Both the position numbers and the translations under genes were made by a program. Below the pieces are notes generated by a model. The model worked only from the letters and a program-made list of their open reading frames with translations. It did not search any database and had not been told where the DNA came from. Shown here in pieces: positions 5,672 to 6,939 of a stretch of DNA of 6,939 nt. The stretch is from NCBI GenBank assembly GCA_903839795.1, contig CAIMDR010000582.1:1-6939 (forward strand). Reading direction: 5' to 3'. This DNA is from an uncultured Methylococcaceae bacterium. Its GTDB lineage: Bacteria > Pseudomonadota > Gammaproteobacteria > Methylococcales > Methylomonadaceae. Positions within the stretch are counted from its first letter, which is position 1. Each line of letters opens with the position of its first letter.

Positions 5672-6916
5672 ATGACTCCTAATTTAAAAAATTTACATCC
5701 TTACCCGTTTGAGAAGCTGGCACAACTCAAGCACGGCATTGTTCCGCCTGTAAACAAGTCCCCCATTGTGTTGTCGATTGGTGAGCCGACCCATAACACC
5801 CCGCATTTTATTGCAGAAGCGCTGTTAACCCACTTACACGGATTATCCAACTATCCCACCACGAAAGGCATACCTGAACTCAGGCGTGCGATTGCTGACT
5901 GGATTAGTAATCGCTTCCAAATTCCGGCCGACTTTATTAATCCTGAAACCCAGATTTTGCCTGTCAGCGGCACCCGTGAAGCTTTGTTTTCCTTTGCCCA
6001 GTGCGTGATTGATCCGACCACAAACCCTGTGGTGATTATGCCCAACCCGTTTTATCAGATTTATGAAGGCGCGGCACTACTGGCGGGAGCAGAACCTTAT
6101 TTTTTAAACACCGTAGATAAATCGAATTATTTACCCGATTTTGATACCGTGCCTGAAGCCGTATGGCAACGCTGCCAATTAATTTATATTTGTTCGCCCG
6201 GCAATCCCAGTGGCGCGGTGCTCTCGCAAGCCGATCATGAAAAACTGATTAAGCTGGCGGAAAAACATGATTTTGTTATCGCGTCCGATGAATGCTATAC
6301 CGAGCTCTATGACGACGAAAACACGCCGCCTGTCGGTTTGCTGCAAACCGCTTATAACATGGGCAACAGCGCATTTAAACGCTGTATTGTTTTCCATAGC
6401 CTGTCCAAACGCTCCAATGCACCCGGCTTACGCTCAGGCTTTGTGGCAGGTGATGCCGATATTTTAAATCAGTATTTTCAATACCGAACCTATCAAGGCT
6501 GCGCCATGCCGTTGCCCACTCAACATGCCAGTATTAAAGCCTGGCAGGATGAGCTGCATGTTGTCGAAAACCGCCGCTTATACCGTGAAAAATTTGCTGC
6601 ATTTATAGCCATTCTTGCGGAGGTCTGCACCCTTCAAAAACCGCCTGCCGGTTTCTATGTTTGGTTAAAAATCCCCCAGCCTTTGGCTTCCCCCTTTGAC
6701 AAAGGGGGACTGAGGGGGATTTCAGATACCGATTTTGCCCAACAGCTTTTTGCCAAGGAAAACGTCACCGTTCTGCCTGGCAGCTTTTTATCCCGCGAAT
6801 TTGCAGGGCTAAACCCGGGGGTCAACCATGTTAGAATTGCGTTGGTTGCGCCACTGGATGACTGCATAGCAGCAGCCCATCGAATTAAAAACTTTATTAA
6901 CACCTTTATAGAATAA
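5672..6916 (+). CDS. dapC: Succinyldiaminopimelate transaminase DapC
   Basis: This PLP enzyme (fold type I, EC 2.6.1.17) transfers an amino group from glutamate to N-succinyl-2-amino-6-ketopimelate, in the succinylase route to meso-diaminopimelate and lysine, in the cytoplasm. The 414-residue protein begins MTPNLKNLHPYPFEKL, typical of gammaproteobacterial DapC, so I chose ATG 5672. GTG 5657 would add five residues and lies nearer the ribosome site. Landmarks are IGEPTHNTP (36-44), PGNPSG (176-181, Asn178), SDECYTELY (205-213, Asp206), the PLP lysine in HSLSKRSNAPGLRSG (Lys246) and the substrate-carboxylate Arg388 in HVRIAL. Between WLKI (331-334) and SDTDFAQQL (351-359) about 17-18 extra residues (core SPFDKGGLRG) are encoded by a palindromic repeat at 6669-6722. 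The frame stays open and every catalytic residue is present, so the enzyme is probably active. A further start codon follows five bases after the stop. Confidence 0.95.
   Translation: MTPNLKNLHPYPFEKLAQLKHGIVPPVNKSPIVLSIGEPTHNTPHFIAEALLTHLHGLSNYPTTKGIPELRRAIADWISNRFQIPADFINPETQILPVSGTREALFSFAQCVIDPTTNPVVIMPNPFYQIYEGAALLAGAEPYFLNTVDKSNYLPDFDTVPEAVWQRCQLIYICSPGNPSGAVLSQADHEKLIKLAEKHDFVIASDECYTELYDDENTPPVGLLQTAYNMGNSAFKRCIVFHSLSKRSNAPGLRSGFVAGDADILNQYFQYRTYQGCAMPLPTQHASIKAWQDELHVVENRRLYREKFAAFIAILAEVCTLQKPPAGFYVWLKIPQPLASPFDKGGLRGISDTDFAQQLFAKENVTVLPGSFLSREFAGLNPGVNHVRIALVAPLDDCIAAAHRIKNFINTFIE
6669..6722. repeat. 54-bp double palindrome inserted inside dapC
   Basis: Outer arms AAATCCCCC (6669-6677) and GGGGGATTT (6714-6722) enclose inner arms CCCCCTTT (6690-6697) and AAAGGGGG (6701-6708) around a GAC loop. 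All arms pair perfectly. The left spacer contains its own small AGCC/GGCT hairpin, while the right spacer is only ACTGA. From memory, this layout is a widespread dispersed repeat in bacterial genomes. Its 54 bases equal 18 codons, so it adds residues to DapC without shifting the frame. Confidence 0.85.
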
Positions 6917-6920
6917 AATC

Positions 6921-6939
6921 ATGAACCACACGAAAAACA
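6921..6939 (+). CDS. Possible start of a downstream gene (partial)
   Basis: ATG at 6921 opens a frame of six codons (M-N-H-T-K-N) that runs off the window, beginning only five bases after the dapC stop codon. Tight spacing suggests co-transcription with dapC. In several gammaproteobacteria dapC is followed by an ArsC-like gene and dapD, but six residues cannot identify the product. No Shine-Dalgarno is evident within the end of dapC. Confidence 0.4.

Noticed and set aside
6669..6722. The palindrome in dapC as an intrinsic terminator or frameshift making dapC a pseudogene
   Set aside because: There is no T-tract after the hairpin, the reading frame continues through it to a normal C-terminus with Arg388, and no stop codon is introduced.

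Overview
The window reads as chromosomal DNA of a gram-negative gammaproteobacterium of moderate GC content. The evidence is an OmpA/OprF-type outer-membrane protein, a SirB2-type membrane protein, an M48 lipoprotein protease with a type II signal, a periplasmic thioredoxin-like protein and a DapC of the gammaproteobacterial type. The combination, together with scattered REP-like palindromes, reminds me of methanotrophs (Methylococcales). That placement is an impression from memory, not something the sequence proves.

Layout: 1-253 is intergenic, with a REP-like hairpin, a second hairpin and a strong rho-independent terminator for the minus-strand ompA-family gene (254-1315). About 520 bases without a gene follow, holding the likely ompA-family promoter. 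A SirB2-family gene (1835-2197, +) converges, with a 3-base gap, on a nucleosidase/phosphorylase-like gene (2201-3025, -). That gene is divergent from an unrecognised four-helix membrane protein (3121-3633, +). Next come a secreted CSSC thioredoxin-like protein (3845-4336, +) and a 413-base intergenic region carrying a compound inverted-repeat element (4431-4569). An M48 metalloprotease lipoprotein (4750-5538, +) and dapC (5672-6916, +) follow, and the first codons of a possible further gene run off the right edge.

Most genes look like independent units of ordinary cell-envelope housekeeping. DapC makes the precursor of meso-diaminopimelate for lysine and peptidoglycan. The OmpA-like protein links outer membrane to peptidoglycan. 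The M48 lipoprotein is probably an envelope quality-control protease, and the thioredoxin-like protein acts in periplasmic thiol chemistry. No operon joins them convincingly. I see no defence system, CRISPR array, phage, transposase, rRNA or tRNA.

The most notable feature is repeat invasion. A 54-bp double palindrome sits in frame inside dapC and adds about 18 residues. A nested palindromic element with an apparent second repeat inside it lies before the M48 gene, and a REP hairpin lies at the left edge. The other points worth checking are loss of the canonical diaminopimelate-binding Asp in the OmpA-like protein and a compact, C-terminally extended nucleosidase homologue. I do not see convincing evidence of a wholly new system.
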